A stretch of 64,000 nt of DNA, taken from assembly GCA_022577435.1 (NCBI GenBank), contig JAKOON010000006.1, positions 18,877,001-18,941,000 on the forward strand. Direction: 5' to 3'. A program made the translations under genes and the position numbers. The DNA comes from Embiotoca jacksoni (taxonomy: Eukaryota; Chordata; Actinopteri; Embiotocidae). The notes under the pieces were generated by a model. That model made no database searches and was not told the DNA's origin. It was given only the letters and a program-made list of their open reading frames with translations. Below are positions 62,281-64,000 of the stretch, piece by piece (position 1 is the first letter of the stretch; each line of letters opens with the position of its first letter).

Positions 62281-62643
62281 GAGAACTAATTACCATCTGT
62301 TAACAAGAACCCAAGTCTAATTAAAGCATTGTGTTCACTCTGAAACACGACCTTTCTGTGTATGAGCTGCAACTATTTGACTCCAACAACAAGTTCACTG
62401 TGGCCCTTCCGGTCTGTGTGGCTCTCAGGGGCTGGGTTTGCATGACTTGTGTGTTTTCATGCACCATGTGTCTTTATTTGTGTGTGAATGGACGGGGCTG
62501 AATCAGTAAACACCAGTTTGAATGCAAACCGGTCATTACCGGAGGAGCCACACCCAAGTCTCCCCTCCGTCCTCCCTCTCTCTGTGAAAGTAGAGCCTCA
62601 GCTCATCGACTTCAGCCAGTACTCTTCTGCTGTGCTGTGTGTG

Positions 62644-62646
<3 letters not shown>

Positions 62647-62704
<58 letters not shown>
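62647..62704. repeat. (CA)n microsatellite
   Basis: Uninterrupted CA array of about 29 units, read directly. Confidence 0.96.
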
Positions 62705-62708
<4 letters not shown>

Positions 62709-62719
62709 ACCAATACAGC

Positions 62720-64000
62720 CGTGTAGGTAGAGACAGTCGATTATGTTTGTGAAGTCTAATTTGGATGAAGAACGGAGAGTCTGCTCATCTCCACAGGAGC
62801 CATCCCTTTCTCTGAGTGCATTTGCTTTTACTTATAAGCAACAAGCAACTGGTGGGACTGACCAGGTGTCGCCTGTATAATGATCACTTTCAGCCATTTG
62901 ATTCCCAGACACGTGCACAGGCAGCTCCTTCCTCCTCTGTCACGTGGTGCATTTACAGGCCAGGTTTTTTTTTTTCTTTTGTTCAGAAAGTAGAGACCAA
63001 AACCCACAAACTTCACATTTCCTATATTATCTCTCTGTTTTCAAGCGTAAGAGGATCTGATGAATACACTATGTAAAGGTTTGCTGCAATGCATCACAAA
63101 TACTGTAATTAGACACCATTTAAAATTATCTCATTCAAATCCGACTAAAACAGGAACACAAATTTAATAAGTGGGCAAATATCATCTGAAAGAAACTCAT
63201 AGATATTGTATCTGCATTTTAGATTTGACTATTTAAATCTCCAAATTTTTATAGTAGTTACTGCTTAACTATGGTTGCAAAAAAAACAAGCCGCTGGAGT
63301 AAACAGCTTCAGGGTTTACATTCAGGTTCTGGGGGGCTGAGGTGCTCAGCAGTCACAGTGAGGGGTGGGTAAATAAAAACTATGCATTTTCACATCATTA
63401 CTGTATTAAAGGAAAACACATTGTGTACCATAAATGTACCATAATAAATAAAAATCACAAAATACTGGTAAAACAAGGTTTGTCATGAATGGATTTGAGA
63501 TGCAATTTCTCTTATCATCCCTCAAATTTAAGCACTGTAAATATTTTTTTTCTGTTCATTTGATCTTTGTGCTGTGAAACAGAACTGTTATAATAGCAGT
63601 AAAAACCCTGAGTTTGTCAGGTGTAGTGTGTTCACTGCAACTAGGTTAAGATACATAAAGGTCAAAACGGGTTTCGGTAAATGAGTGACGCCAAGATTTC
63701 CCACCGTTGAAACAAAGTCAATTTATCTCTGCATCTTTCCTCTGGCATTGACACAATTGATCATCTGTTCACTCTCTAATCTTTCAAATCTGAGCTGCAA
63801 TTTCAATGTCAATCATTATTTCTTACAATCTCCAGTTTCTGCTTCTCTGAAGATTCTCTGCTTTACTCCATTTCATATCACTATATATGAAATCAATATA
63901 TTTTGATTTTGGACTGTCTATCTAAAAACAAGCATTTTAAGGACATCACTTTGTATGAAACTGAACAGAGCTATTTTACACCTTGTCCTTAAAAAGGTTC
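62720..64000. other. Intergenic, nothing recognised
   Basis: AT-rich sequence to the window end. No gene, RNA or complete mobile element was seen. Confidence 0.5.

Overview
The window reads as euchromatic nuclear DNA from a ray-finned fish, probably a percomorph teleost. It has compact vertebrate genes with GT-AG introns, very dense (CA)n/(GT)n microsatellites, Tc1/mariner relics of the kinds common in teleosts, and tRNA-derived SINEs. I see no bacterial, plasmid, phage or viral gene, no CRISPR array and no operon. Family assignments come from protein signatures I recognise; no database search was run.

Layout. (1) 1-2.4 kb: no gene seen. (2) 2.8-11.1 kb, plus strand: an 18-exon gpr108 gene (Golgi LU7TM protein, 569 codons), with a 3' UTR running to about 12.7 kb. 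(3) 13.8-15.4 kb: a nearly full-length but broken Tc1-like transposon with long IR/DR-type inverted repeats. (4) 16.1-21.9 kb, plus strand: a 7-exon SOUL/heme-binding-protein gene (375 codons). It has a signal peptide, a start codon split by an intron, and a 160-residue Ser/Thr/Pro/Asn-rich tail with nine N-glycosylation sequons. A mariner relic sits in one intron. (5) 22-27 kb: intergenic, with a 140-160 bp tandem repeat and a Tc1 fragment. (6) 27.0-43.4 kb, minus strand: a complete camsap3 gene (17 constitutive exons, 1581 codons, plus a likely in-frame 36-nt optional microexon). (7) 43.6-53.4 kb: mostly repeats, with an orphan exon-like segment at 46.1-46.6 kb encoding a Lys-rich product with an N-myristoylation-like start. 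(8) 53.4-58.5 kb, minus strand: a 3-coding-exon lpar2 lysophosphatidic acid receptor gene (356 codons). (9) 58.7-64 kb: intergenic, with a SINE, a mariner relic, a Tc1-like relic, CA arrays and a perfect 38-bp-arm inverted repeat.

The four genes do not form a pathway. Their neighbourhood (gpr108, camsap3, lpar2) matches genes that all lie on human chromosome 19p13, so this looks like a conserved vertebrate linkage block, and that supports the paralogue calls (GPR108 not GPR107, CAMSAP3 not CAMSAP1, LPAR2 not LPAR1). I did not find a convincing wholly new system. The most unusual items are the orphan exon at 46.1 kb, the perfect hairpin at 61.0 kb, the mucin-like secreted SOUL protein, and the repeat-flanked splice sites in the SOUL and camsap3 genes.
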